Positions 18,651 through 27,377 of a stretch of DNA of 64,000 bases are shown here, piece after piece; the stretch's first letter is position 1, and every line of letters begins with the position of its first letter. The stretch covers positions 502,830-566,829 of the forward strand of contig NZ_LT635539.1 of NCBI RefSeq assembly GCF_900120195.1, written 5' to 3'. The position numbers and the translations under genes are program-made. Under the pieces are notes generated by a model, which saw only the letters and a list, made by a program, of their open reading frames with translations, did no database searches and had not been told where the DNA came from. Source of the DNA: Blautia sp. Marseille-P3087. Lineage in GTDB: Bacteria; Bacillota; Clostridia; Lachnospirales; Lachnospiraceae.

Positions 18651-19013
18651 TTAAATCTCTACATTTTTTGTTGCAATCATATCCACCCCTGTGTGTGCGA
18701 CATCACGCAGAATCACATCTCCGATATGTACAGGAGCCGGTACAGTAATTTCCTTCATTGCACGAACACAGGCAAAAATTTTATCTTTCGGAATATCTTC
18801 TTTTGTTTTAACAGACACCACAGGTTCCGTTCCACCACTTACACGAACGGTCGTTGTCACGATTCTGGTCGGATTCGTAACCTCTTTTTTTCCATATACG
18901 GCACCTCTTTTGCAGCTATTTCCTTCTATACTTATGACTTCTGTGTCCTCAAGTTTCACAGTAAGAGGACATCCCATCGGGCAGCCGATGCATGTCAGAT
19001 TTCTGATTTCCAT
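18651..19013 (-). CDS. DUF1667 family protein
   Basis: A 120-residue protein opening MEIRNLTCIGCPMGCPLTVKLE, with Cys-x2-Cys-x3-Cys, and a further CKRG near residue 38; this pattern suggests an iron-sulfur or zinc site. It belongs to the family usually encoded next to GlpA-like dehydrogenases and FAD-dependent oxidoreductases, exactly the neighbours here. A role as electron-transfer partner of the glycerol-3-phosphate dehydrogenase complex is inferred. ATG follows GAGGAGG and lies two bases after the oxidoreductase stop. Confidence 0.85.
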   Translation of the reverse strand: MEIRNLTCIGCPMGCPLTVKLEDTEVISIEGNSCKRGAVYGKKEVTNPTRIVTTTVRVSGGTEPVVSVKTKEDIPKDKIFACVRAMKEITVPAPVHIGDVILRDVAHTGVDMIATKNVEI

Positions 19014-19015
19014 AT

Positions 19016-20299
19016 CTATTCCTCCTCGATTTTTAATGTAATTTTCTGCAATAAAAGATTCTTCATTATCTGTTCTCTGGTAAGTTTGATCTGCTCCATC
19101 TCCCCCGGAGCTACGACCGGACGTTTGCGGTGAAGGATTCTTTCTCCATCGAGATAGCAGCTTATATAGCAGTTTTTGTATACACCTCCGACGCGGAATC
19201 GAACAGTCAGTTCTTCCGGCATATGATCCGGACGTATTACAGACGGAACCGTATAACGTACCCCCTTTTCCGAAAACAGAATGATTTCTTTTTCTGTCAG
19301 ATTTTTTGTATTTTCCTGGCTTCTGCATGCATTCTGTACATAAAGTGAGGCATTTCGTCCAGCCATAGCCGCTTCTTCCGATACAAAGTCAACCAGGTCA
19401 TGTACATGAAGCACGTTTCCGCATGCAAAAACACCCTCTATATTTGTCTCCAGACTTTCATTGACTTTCGGACCGGATGTCACAGGATTCATTTCTATAC
19501 CCATGCCGCGTGATAATTCATTTTCTGGAATCAGCCCGACAGAAAGAAGTAATGTATCACACTCATATTCTTCTTCCGTACCCGGAATCGGTCTGCCCTC
19601 TGCATTGACTTCGGCAAGAGTGATTCCTTCCACACGTTCTTTACCTTTAATATCAATTACCGTATGGCTTAATTTCAACGGAATCCCAAAATCATCCAGA
19701 CACTGCACAATGTTTCGTTTCAGGCCGCCGGAATAAGGCATCAGCTCTGCAACCACCTGCACGTCTGCCCCTTCCAGCGTCATTCTCCTTGCCATAATCA
19801 GACCGATGTCACCGGAACCTAAGATCACAACTTTTCGCCCCGGAAGATACCCTTCAATGTTTACCAGACGTTGTGCCGTTCCTGCTGAAAAAATCCCTGC
19901 CGGACGATAGCCTGGTATGTTCAGTGCTCCTCTTGAACGTTCACGGCAGCCCATTGCAAGAATTACGGCTTTTGCCTGAATCTGAAACATTCCTTCTTCC
20001 TGGTTCATTGCTGTTACGACTTCGTCTGCGCTGATATCCATAACCATAGTATGTAATTTGTATTCTATCCGAAGTTCCTCTGCCTGCGTAATAAATCTTC
20101 CCGCATACTCCGGCCCTGTCAATTCTTCCTGGAATGTATGCAGCCCGAATCCATTATGAATGCACTGATTCAAAATTCCGCCAAGTTTGTCGTCACGTTC
20201 AAGAATCAAAACACTTTCTGTTCCGTTTTTTCTGGCTGCCACAGCTGCAGAAAGTCCTGCCGGACCTCCGCCGATGATCACAATATCATAATTTTTCAT
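19016..20299 (-). CDS. FAD-dependent pyridine-nucleotide oxidoreductase (glycerol-3-phosphate dehydrogenase partner)
   Basis: A 427-residue flavoprotein with an N-terminal FAD motif DIVIIGGGPAGLSAAVAARKNG, an internal NAD(P) motif VVILGSGDIGLIMARRM and a C-terminal FAD segment (GVFACGNVLHVHDLVDFVSEEA). A C-terminal extension of about 90 residues follows the oxidoreductase core. It is cotranscribed between the GlpA-like and DUF1667 genes, so it probably carries electrons from glycerol 3-phosphate oxidation to NAD or an iron-sulfur partner. Start ATG at 20299 has GGAGGAAA. Confidence 0.85.
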   Translation of the reverse strand: MKNYDIVIIGGGPAGLSAAVAARKNGTESVLILERDDKLGGILNQCIHNGFGLHTFQEELTGPEYAGRFITQAEELRIEYKLHTMVMDISADEVVTAMNQEEGMFQIQAKAVILAMGCRERSRGALNIPGYRPAGIFSAGTAQRLVNIEGYLPGRKVVILGSGDIGLIMARRMTLEGADVQVVAELMPYSGGLKRNIVQCLDDFGIPLKLSHTVIDIKGKERVEGITLAEVNAEGRPIPGTEEEYECDTLLLSVGLIPENELSRGMGIEMNPVTSGPKVNESLETNIEGVFACGNVLHVHDLVDFVSEEAAMAGRNASLYVQNACRSQENTKNLTEKEIILFSEKGVRYTVPSVIRPDHMPEELTVRFRVGGVYKNCYISCYLDGERILHRKRPVVAPGEMEQIKLTREQIMKNLLLQKITLKIEEE

Positions 20300-20312
20300 T
20301 TTGTTTTCCTCC

Positions 20313-21749
20313 TCAAAATGTATCCTTATTGATTCCTTCGATAATTCGGGAATTTCCGCCGGATTTTGTAATTTCTTCAATCGATTTTCCAAGCTCACGG
20401 CTCAGGATCTCCATAACCTTAGGTGAACAGAATCCCGCTTGGCATCGTCCCATACCGGCACGTGTACGCCTCTTAACTCCATCCAGTGATTTTGCCCCCA
20501 GCGGCCTTTTGATTGCATCTATGATTTCTCCCTCTGTCACCATCTCGCAGCGGCAGATGATATTTCCATATGCAGGATTCTTATGAATTATTTCATTCCG
20601 TTTTTCAAGCGTCATCGAATTCAGATCCGGTAATCCTGTTCTTGTGGAAATAAAATCTATTTTTTCTTTCAGATCATATTTTTTCTGTACAAGTTTTCCA
20701 ATAACTTCACCTATTGCCGGTGCACTGGAAAGTCCCGGTGATTCAATTCCCGCACAGTCTATAAAATCATTTTCTGTTTCTCCGATGACAAAATCATCTC
20801 CGTCTTCGTGTGCACGCAAACCGGCAAATGAAGTAATCACCTGTCGTGTTGGAATATTTTTCACACTGTCTGCAGATTTTTCAATAACTTGCTGTAACCC
20901 GTCCCGTGTTGTATTCACACCTTCTTTATTTTCAATATCCATTGCAGTCGGTCCAATCAGAAGATTTCCATGAACCGTCGGTGTGACAAGAACACCTTTT
21001 CCAAATTTTCCCGGAAGAGTAAAAATCGTTCTTCTTACATGATTACCGGCACTTTTATCCAGCAGACAATATTCTCCTTTTCGTGGGGTAATATGAAGTT
21101 TCTTTTCACTTACCATATTGTGGATCTTGTCTGCATACACACCGGCTGCATTGACAATACACTTCGCATTGTATTCTCCCTTACCGGTTGTGATTTTCCA
21201 TCCTTTTGCCTCTCGTTCAATTTGCTGCACTTCCGTATTAAAATGGAATGACACACCATTTGTATATGCGTTTTCTGCAAAAGCAATCGTCATATGAAAC
21301 GGACATACAATTCCGGCTGTTGGTGCATATAAAGCCGCATAGACTTTATCGGAAACATTTGGCTCCATCGAAAGCACTTCATCTCTGTTCAGGATCTGAA
21401 GCTCTTCTACCCCATTTTCGATTCCTCTGTCATAAAGTTTTTTAAGATCCGGATAAGCTTTTTCATCCAGACAAAGCACAAGTGAACCATTCCGTCTAAA
21501 CGGAAAGTCAAGCTCTCTTGAAAGTGATTCGATCATTTCATTTCCCCTCACATTCAATCTGGCTTTCCATGAGCCCGGTTCTGCATCATACCCTGCATGA
21601 ATAATCGCACTGTTTGCTTTTGAGGTACCGCAGCAGACATCCTCTTCTCTTTCCAGCACACAGACTTTACACTGATAACGTGACAGTTCCCGTGCAATTG
21701 CTGTACCTGTCACTCCTGCACCAATAATAATCACATCATAGTTTTTCAT
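20313..21749 (-). CDS. GlpA-like FAD-dependent glycerol-3-phosphate dehydrogenase
   Basis: A 478-residue DAO-fold flavoprotein: DVIIIGAGVTGTAIARELSRY, then CGTSKANSAIIHAGYDAEPGS, typical of GlpA/GlpD and hydroxyglutarate dehydrogenases. The C-terminus (about 395-470) is a BFD-like [2Fe-2S] domain with IICRCEMVTEGEI and RAGMGRCQAGFC. It oxidises glycerol 3-phosphate to dihydroxyacetone phosphate in the cytoplasm. Context with glpK and glpP supports the substrate. A hairpin with T run precedes it after glpK and may be an antitermination target. Confidence 0.85.
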   Translation of the reverse strand: MKNYDVIIIGAGVTGTAIARELSRYQCKVCVLEREEDVCCGTSKANSAIIHAGYDAEPGSWKARLNVRGNEMIESLSRELDFPFRRNGSLVLCLDEKAYPDLKKLYDRGIENGVEELQILNRDEVLSMEPNVSDKVYAALYAPTAGIVCPFHMTIAFAENAYTNGVSFHFNTEVQQIEREAKGWKITTGKGEYNAKCIVNAAGVYADKIHNMVSEKKLHITPRKGEYCLLDKSAGNHVRRTIFTLPGKFGKGVLVTPTVHGNLLIGPTAMDIENKEGVNTTRDGLQQVIEKSADSVKNIPTRQVITSFAGLRAHEDGDDFVIGETENDFIDCAGIESPGLSSAPAIGEVIGKLVQKKYDLKEKIDFISTRTGLPDLNSMTLEKRNEIIHKNPAYGNIICRCEMVTEGEIIDAIKRPLGAKSLDGVKRRTRAGMGRCQAGFCSPKVMEILSRELGKSIEEITKSGGNSRIIEGINKDTF

Positions 21750-21769
21750 ATTTATATCCTCCTGTATCG

Positions 21770-21818
21770 TAAAAAGCCTGACAAATAAACCCATGTCTTA
21801 TGGATCTACTGTCAGGCT
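21770..21818 (-). terminator. Hairpin between glpK and the GlpA-like gene, possible GlpP antitermination site
   Basis: AGCCTGACA and TGTCAGGCT (21775-21783 and 21810-21818) form a perfect 9-bp stem; on the minus strand it is followed by five T. It lies inside an operon rather than at its end, and the antiterminator GlpP is encoded upstream, so conditional read-through is a reasonable inference. Confidence 0.65.
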
Positions 21819-21879
21819 CTCTTTTCTCTTGCCTAAATATTTAATTTGAATTCAGTCACTTAAAAGTGACTCCTAATCA

Positions 21880-23427
<1,548 letters not shown>

Positions 23428-23449
23428 TTATATTCCTCTTATTTATCTT

Positions 23450-23478
23450 ATTAAACAAAATCTTTTATAATTAGTCAA
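23450..23478 (-). promoter_or_regulatory. glpK promoter
   Basis: Minus strand TTGACT (23473-23478), 17-base spacer, TTTAAT (23450-23455), leaving a leader of about 65 bases before glpK. Confidence 0.65.
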
Positions 23479-23540
23479 TAGGATATCGACTTCTCAGGAT
23501 ACAATTCTATAATAATCAGATAAATTATCAGGGAATGGAA

Positions 23541-24110
23541 TTACAGTTTCCATACGTTGTGGTTGGTGGAGGATACGGCGGTGGCGCCGGCGGTGAGGGC
23601 TCCCATAACGGATTCTTTGTCGATAATGAGACCTCCGGCGATTACGGGTACTTTGATTTCAGAGCAAAGTTTCTGAATGACTTTTGGCATTGCACCAGGC
23701 AGGACTTCTATAAAATCTGGATGGACGATATGCTGCTGTGTCAGAATATTCTCGTAAGCCATTGAATCCAGTAGGAAATAACGCAGTACCGTATACAGCG
23801 AAAGTTCTTTTGCTTTTTTGATCAATGATGGTTTTGTGGTAATAATTCCATCGGCATCGGTATTATTTTTCAGATATTCAACTGCTATCTCGCGTGGGCT
23901 TAATCCTCCGACCAGATCTACATGCACCATGGCAATCTTGCCTGCAGCCTTGATTTTCTTTACAATATCTCCAATCGAACATATATCCCCAAACAAAACA
24001 AAGACAACTCGTATGTCCTCCAGCTTACAGCATCCTTCCAGATCATCCATACTTTTTACTGCCGCAATGATCGGATTGTCCTCCACCGCATCCCAAAATT
24101 CCTGTTCCAT
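23541..24110 (-). CDS. glpP: Glycerol uptake operon antiterminator GlpP
   Basis: A 189-residue TIM-barrel-like RNA-binding antiterminator. The segments PIIAAVKSMDDL, VVFVLFGDICSIGDIVKKIK, VHVDLVGGLSPREIAVEYL, IITTKPSLIKKAKE and PVIAGGLIIDKESVMGALTAGATAVSSTN are characteristic of the family. With glycerol 3-phosphate bound, GlpP lets polymerase pass a leader terminator. Its target is probably in the glpK or glpA leader. ATG at 24110 has AAAGGG seven bases upstream. Confidence 0.9.
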   Translation of the reverse strand: MEQEFWDAVEDNPIIAAVKSMDDLEGCCKLEDIRVVFVLFGDICSIGDIVKKIKAAGKIAMVHVDLVGGLSPREIAVEYLKNNTDADGIITTKPSLIKKAKELSLYTVLRYFLLDSMAYENILTQQHIVHPDFIEVLPGAMPKVIQKLCSEIKVPVIAGGLIIDKESVMGALTAGATAVSSTNHNVWKL

Positions 24111-24172
24111 TCCATGCCCTTTCTCTGGTCATAAATCCATTATCTACAACCACCTGGTATTCTATATATTCT

Positions 24173-24201
24173 AATATATCATATTCATTTTTGATAAACA
24201 A
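24173..24201 (-). promoter_or_regulatory. Candidate glpP promoter
   Basis: Minus strand TTGTTT (24196-24201), 17-base spacer, TATATT (24173-24178), 63 bp before glpP and just after the sulfur-operon terminator. Confidence 0.5.
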
Positions 24202-24202
24202 A

Positions 24203-24239
24203 CAAAAACAGGTAAGAATTCTGTAAAATTCCTGCCTGT
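24203..24239 (-). terminator. Terminator of the sulfate assimilation operon
   Basis: Arms 24208-24220 and 24227-24239 pair with two mismatches around CTGTAA; on the minus strand a T-rich tail follows. It is the first convincing minus-strand terminator after cysN. Confidence 0.6.
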
Positions 24240-24455
24240 CTTTGGTATTTCCCGTCTTGTTCTTTTAAAGACAATACCATAACTAAATAATATTTGCTCA
24301 CGTATAAATAATATGCTCATATACGACCGCGTGGCCAACAAGGGGGAGTCTGAGGGGGAAGTGCGGCCTTCGCAACTGTGAGCTCTTCCCCCTCAGATTC
24401 TTTTTTCAAATATCAAGGTTTCGGGGCACCCACGAAGGCTCCTAAGGAAGTTCCC
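24240..24455. other. Gap after cysN: no gene seen, strong plus-strand hairpin
   Basis: This stretch is the distal part of the 345-bp gap between cysN and glpP. It holds a GGTATT/AATACC dyad (24244-24281), the plus-strand terminator-like hairpin listed separately, and a CTAAGG/CCTTAG dyad just after the cysN stop. No reading frame here looks like a gene. Confidence 0.6.
24347..24407 (+). terminator. Plus-strand terminator-like hairpin with no gene upstream
   Basis: Arms 24347-24361 and 24385-24399 pair over 15 bp with a single G-T or mismatch position, followed on the plus strand by CTTTTTTC. The minus strand has no T run here. No plus-strand protein gene precedes it, so it might end a small RNA beginning in the gap. 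Confidence 0.55.
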
Positions 24456-26147
24456 TTAGATCACCCAAAAATTATCGGTGCAAACAACTTTTCTGTATGT
24501 CTCAAATCTGAACCATTTATTATGCAATTCGGATCTGTTTTCTGCAGTTGCTGCTTTCACTTCTTCGAGGAATTTGTCCAATTCTGCTCTGTTTTTCACA
24601 AGCAGTGCCATCCCACGCTCATCCACTACCGGCAGTCCCATGTAGCGATAATCTTCAATCTTCTGAATATCTTCAACTTTACCGTCACGAATCAGGACAG
24701 CTGCACCGTCCTCAACGGACAAAATATCAAAGTATTCCGGATATTTGAAGCTGTCACCGGAAACCGGCACTGCATCTCCTACATGATAGGTTTTCCTATC
24801 AGATCCTGTTTTGGACATCATAGCATTTTCCAGATTGAAGTAAAATTCTTCAAACACATAACCGCCGACTTTGATATCGTCCTTCTGGAAATATGGTTTT
24901 TCGCTGTCATTTTCTACCGTTTCCAGTACACCGCATGCAGAAGTCATATGGCTGACACGGTCGATCAGGATCATTTCACCAAGTGTTTTATGTTTCTTAA
25001 ATTCATCCAGCACAATTTTTTCTGCCAGTTCGATTTCGCAAAGTGCAATTTCATTTTTTTCGATATAATCAGCAGAAATATGTTCTCCTGTGTTGACATC
25101 GATTTTATATTTGATACTGCGGATAAATCCCGGAATCCTCTTAGTACCGAGTTTTACCAGATACTCTTTTCCGAGAGTCAGTCTGCTGTCATCCATCCAG
25201 AGAAGCGTTGCTGTAAAGCTTTTTGCAACGGAAAGCTGTGCCTGATCTGTCAGGACACATCCACGGCTGACATCCACTTCTTTGTCAAGCTGGATTGTCA
25301 CTGCCTGGCCTGTCACTGCTTCCTCTACGGATGTACTTCCATTCAGTAATGTTTTGACTGTTGCAGTTTCATTGCTCGGAAGTGTGGTTATGGTCTCTCC
25401 GACTTTGATCCTGCCACTTTCAATCTGTCCCTGAAATCCTCTGAATTCATGATTTGGACGGCATACACGCTGTACTGGCATATAGAATCCGGCTTCGCTC
25501 TCAGTCTCTGTCACATCAACCGTTTCCAGATGATCCAGAAGTGTTTTTCCTGTATACCATGGCATATTTTCGGATTTGACAGTCACATTGTCACCTTCAG
25601 TCGCGCTGACTGGAACGATCACAACATCCTGAAGTCCGAGACTTTCAGAAAGCTCATTAATGTCTTTTATAATTTCATTAAATCTCTCTTCACTATAATC
25701 CACAAGATCCATTTTGTTGACTGCAAATACAAAGTGATGAATTCCCATCAGCTCACAGATACGGCTGTGGCGTCTTGTCTGTACCGGAACACCCTGTTTT
25801 GCATCGACCAAAATGATTGCAAGCTGTGCAAAGGAAGCACCAACTGCCATATTTCTTGTATATTCTTCATGACCAGGTGTATCTGCAACAATAAAGCTTC
25901 TTTTATCTGTAGTAAAATAACGATAAGCCACGTCGATTGTGATACCCTGTTCTCTTTCTGCCATCAGGCCGTCGAGAAGAAGTGAATAATCGATCGCACC
26001 ACCTCTGGATCCAACTTTGCTGTCAAGGATCAGGGCTTTTTCCTGATCTGCATAAAGCAGTTTTGAATCATAAAGTATATGTCCGATCAGTGTGGATTTT
26101 CCATCATCCACACTTCCGCAGGTAATAAATTTCAGTAAACCACTCAT
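24456..26147 (-). CDS. cysN: Sulfate adenylyltransferase subunit 1 (GTPase), with unusual C-terminal extension
   Basis: A 563-residue GTPase subunit of ATP sulfurylase, which makes APS from sulfate and ATP with CysD. G1 GSVDDGKSTLIGHIL, G3 DTPGHEEYTRNM and G4 NKMDLVDYSEERF are intact, followed by two beta-barrel domains to about residue 415. Residues about 430-563 form an extra region that is not an APS kinase: no P-loop is present. It contains YRYMGLPVVDERGMALLVKN and ends NKWFRFETYRKVVCTDNFWVI-like residues. The ATG directly follows the cysD stop, with GAGGGG upstream. Confidence 0.92.
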   Translation of the reverse strand: MSGLLKFITCGSVDDGKSTLIGHILYDSKLLYADQEKALILDSKVGSRGGAIDYSLLLDGLMAEREQGITIDVAYRYFTTDKRSFIVADTPGHEEYTRNMAVGASFAQLAIILVDAKQGVPVQTRRHSRICELMGIHHFVFAVNKMDLVDYSEERFNEIIKDINELSESLGLQDVVIVPVSATEGDNVTVKSENMPWYTGKTLLDHLETVDVTETESEAGFYMPVQRVCRPNHEFRGFQGQIESGRIKVGETITTLPSNETATVKTLLNGSTSVEEAVTGQAVTIQLDKEVDVSRGCVLTDQAQLSVAKSFTATLLWMDDSRLTLGKEYLVKLGTKRIPGFIRSIKYKIDVNTGEHISADYIEKNEIALCEIELAEKIVLDEFKKHKTLGEMILIDRVSHMTSACGVLETVENDSEKPYFQKDDIKVGGYVFEEFYFNLENAMMSKTGSDRKTYHVGDAVPVSGDSFKYPEYFDILSVEDGAAVLIRDGKVEDIQKIEDYRYMGLPVVDERGMALLVKNRAELDKFLEEVKAATAENRSELHNKWFRFETYRKVVCTDNFWVI

Positions 26148-27050
26148 TTAGAAATACCCCTCTCTCTTTCTCTTTTCCATGCTCGCTGCACCACCGTCAG
26201 AATCGATGATTCGGCTGGTTCTTTCGGATTCCACAGAACTTAATGTCTCATCAATGATTGCATCAAGTGTATCTGCTTCTGAAAGGATACCTCCGGTCAG
26301 CGGATAACAGCCCAGTGTACGGAAACGTACTTTTTTCATCTCCGGTTTTTCTCCCGGTTTCAGACGCATACGCTCATCATCCACCATGATGATATTTCCG
26401 TCACGATATACCACCGGACGTTCTTTTGCAAAATAAAGAGGTACGATCGGAATATTTTCTCTCTGTATGTACTGCCAGATATCTTTTTCTGTCCAGTTGG
26501 AGATTGGAAAAACACGAATGCTCTCGCCTTTGTTGATCTCAGTATTATAAAGCTTCCACATTTCCGGTCTCTGATTTTTCGGATCCCACGCATGATTTTC
26601 GTTGCGGAAAGAAAAGATACGTTCTTTTGCACGGCTCTTTTCTTCATCACGACGGCCGCCGCCAAAAGCTGCTGTAAAACCATATTTGTTCAGAGCCTGT
26701 TTCAGAGCTTGTGTTTTCATGATATCTGTATAAGCTGAACCGTGATCGAAAGGATTGATTCCCTGCTTTACACCATCTTCGTTAATATATTCCAGCATCT
26801 CGATTCCAAGATCTTTTGCTGTCTTATCACGAAACTCAATCATTTCTTTAAATTTCCATGTTGTATTGACATGTAAAAACGGGAAAGGCGGTTTTTCCGG
26901 ATAAAAAGCTTTCAGTGCAAGATGAAGCATTACTGAGCTGTCTTTTCCGATGGAATAAAGCATTACTGGTTTTTCGCATTCTGCTGCCACTTCCCGGATA
27001 ATATATATTGCTTCTGCTTCCAGTTCATCTAAATGTGATAATCCGCTCAT
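26148..27050 (-). CDS. cysD: Sulfate adenylyltransferase subunit 2
   Basis: A 300-residue catalytic subunit of the CysDN ATP sulfurylase. The PP-loop [17 protein letters not shown] lies near residue 31. [32 protein letters not shown] and [14 protein letters not shown] follow the usual order, and the C-terminus [15 protein letters not shown] is typical. It activates sulfate to APS in the cytoplasm. It follows aprB by 15 bp and directly precedes cysN. Confidence 0.96.
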   Translation of the reverse strand: MSGLSHLDELEAEAIYIIREVAAECEKPVMLYSIGKDSSVMLHLALKAFYPEKPPFPFLHVNTTWKFKEMIEFRDKTAKDLGIEMLEYINEDGVKQGINPFDHGSAYTDIMKTQALKQALNKYGFTAAFGGGRRDEEKSRAKERIFSFRNENHAWDPKNQRPEMWKLYNTEINKGESIRVFPISNWTEKDIWQYIQRENIPIVPLYFAKERPVVYRDGNIIMVDDERMRLKPGEKPEMKKVRFRTLGCYPLTGGILSEADTLDAIIDETLSSVESERTSRIIDSDGGAASMEKRKREGYF

Positions 27051-27065
27051 ATTTGGTCTCCTGTC

Positions 27066-27377
27066 TTAATATTTATTGGAATTTCTCCGGTCAACACTGA
27101 TCACAAGTTCGCTGCCGTCTGCTCTGGTGATATTCCAGTTGAGAAGATCACCTTTTTGTGTGACATTCATTGTTCCACCCATGCCGCCGATGTCTGCACC
27201 AAGATAGAATTCAATGGCTCCTGCCCTGCATTCTTTTACGCAGGAAACACAGCCCCAGCAATTCTTCGGGTATTTCATGACTGCCTTTTTATCTATGATC
27301 TGAATGAGGGTGCCTGGACATACTTCCTGACATTTTCCGCAGCCGATACAGCGGTCTTTACGAATTTGTATGCTCAT
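27066..27377 (-). CDS. aprB: APS reductase beta subunit (2x[4Fe-4S] ferredoxin)
   Basis: A 103-residue electron-transfer subunit with two tetracysteine motifs, CIGCGKCQEVCPG (about residues 12-24) and CWGCVSCVKECRAG (about 41-54). It then has a short tail. AprB of sulfate reducers is near 150 residues with a long C-terminal arm embracing AprA; that arm is missing here. It passes electrons to AprA for APS reduction to sulfite and AMP. The start lies inside the end of aprA (20-bp overlap). Confidence 0.88.
   Translation of the reverse strand: MSIQIRKDRCIGCGKCQEVCPGTLIQIIDKKAVMKYPKNCWGCVSCVKECRAGAIEFYLGADIGGMGGTMNVTQKGDLLNWNITRADGSELVISVDRRNSNKY

Noticed and set aside
23535..23765. Glycine-rich plus-strand frame that looks like a short secreted peptide
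   Set aside because: It is the complement of the Ala- and Thr-rich end of glpP; there is no start signal.
24456..24860. APS kinase (CysC) fused to CysN
   Set aside because: The extension has no GLSGSGKS-type P-loop or other kinase motif.
24378..25349. Long open frame of 323 codons on the plus strand opposite cysN
   Set aside because: It is Cys/Phe/His-rich without any family motif, has no ribosome site and lies entirely antisense to a well-supported cysN.
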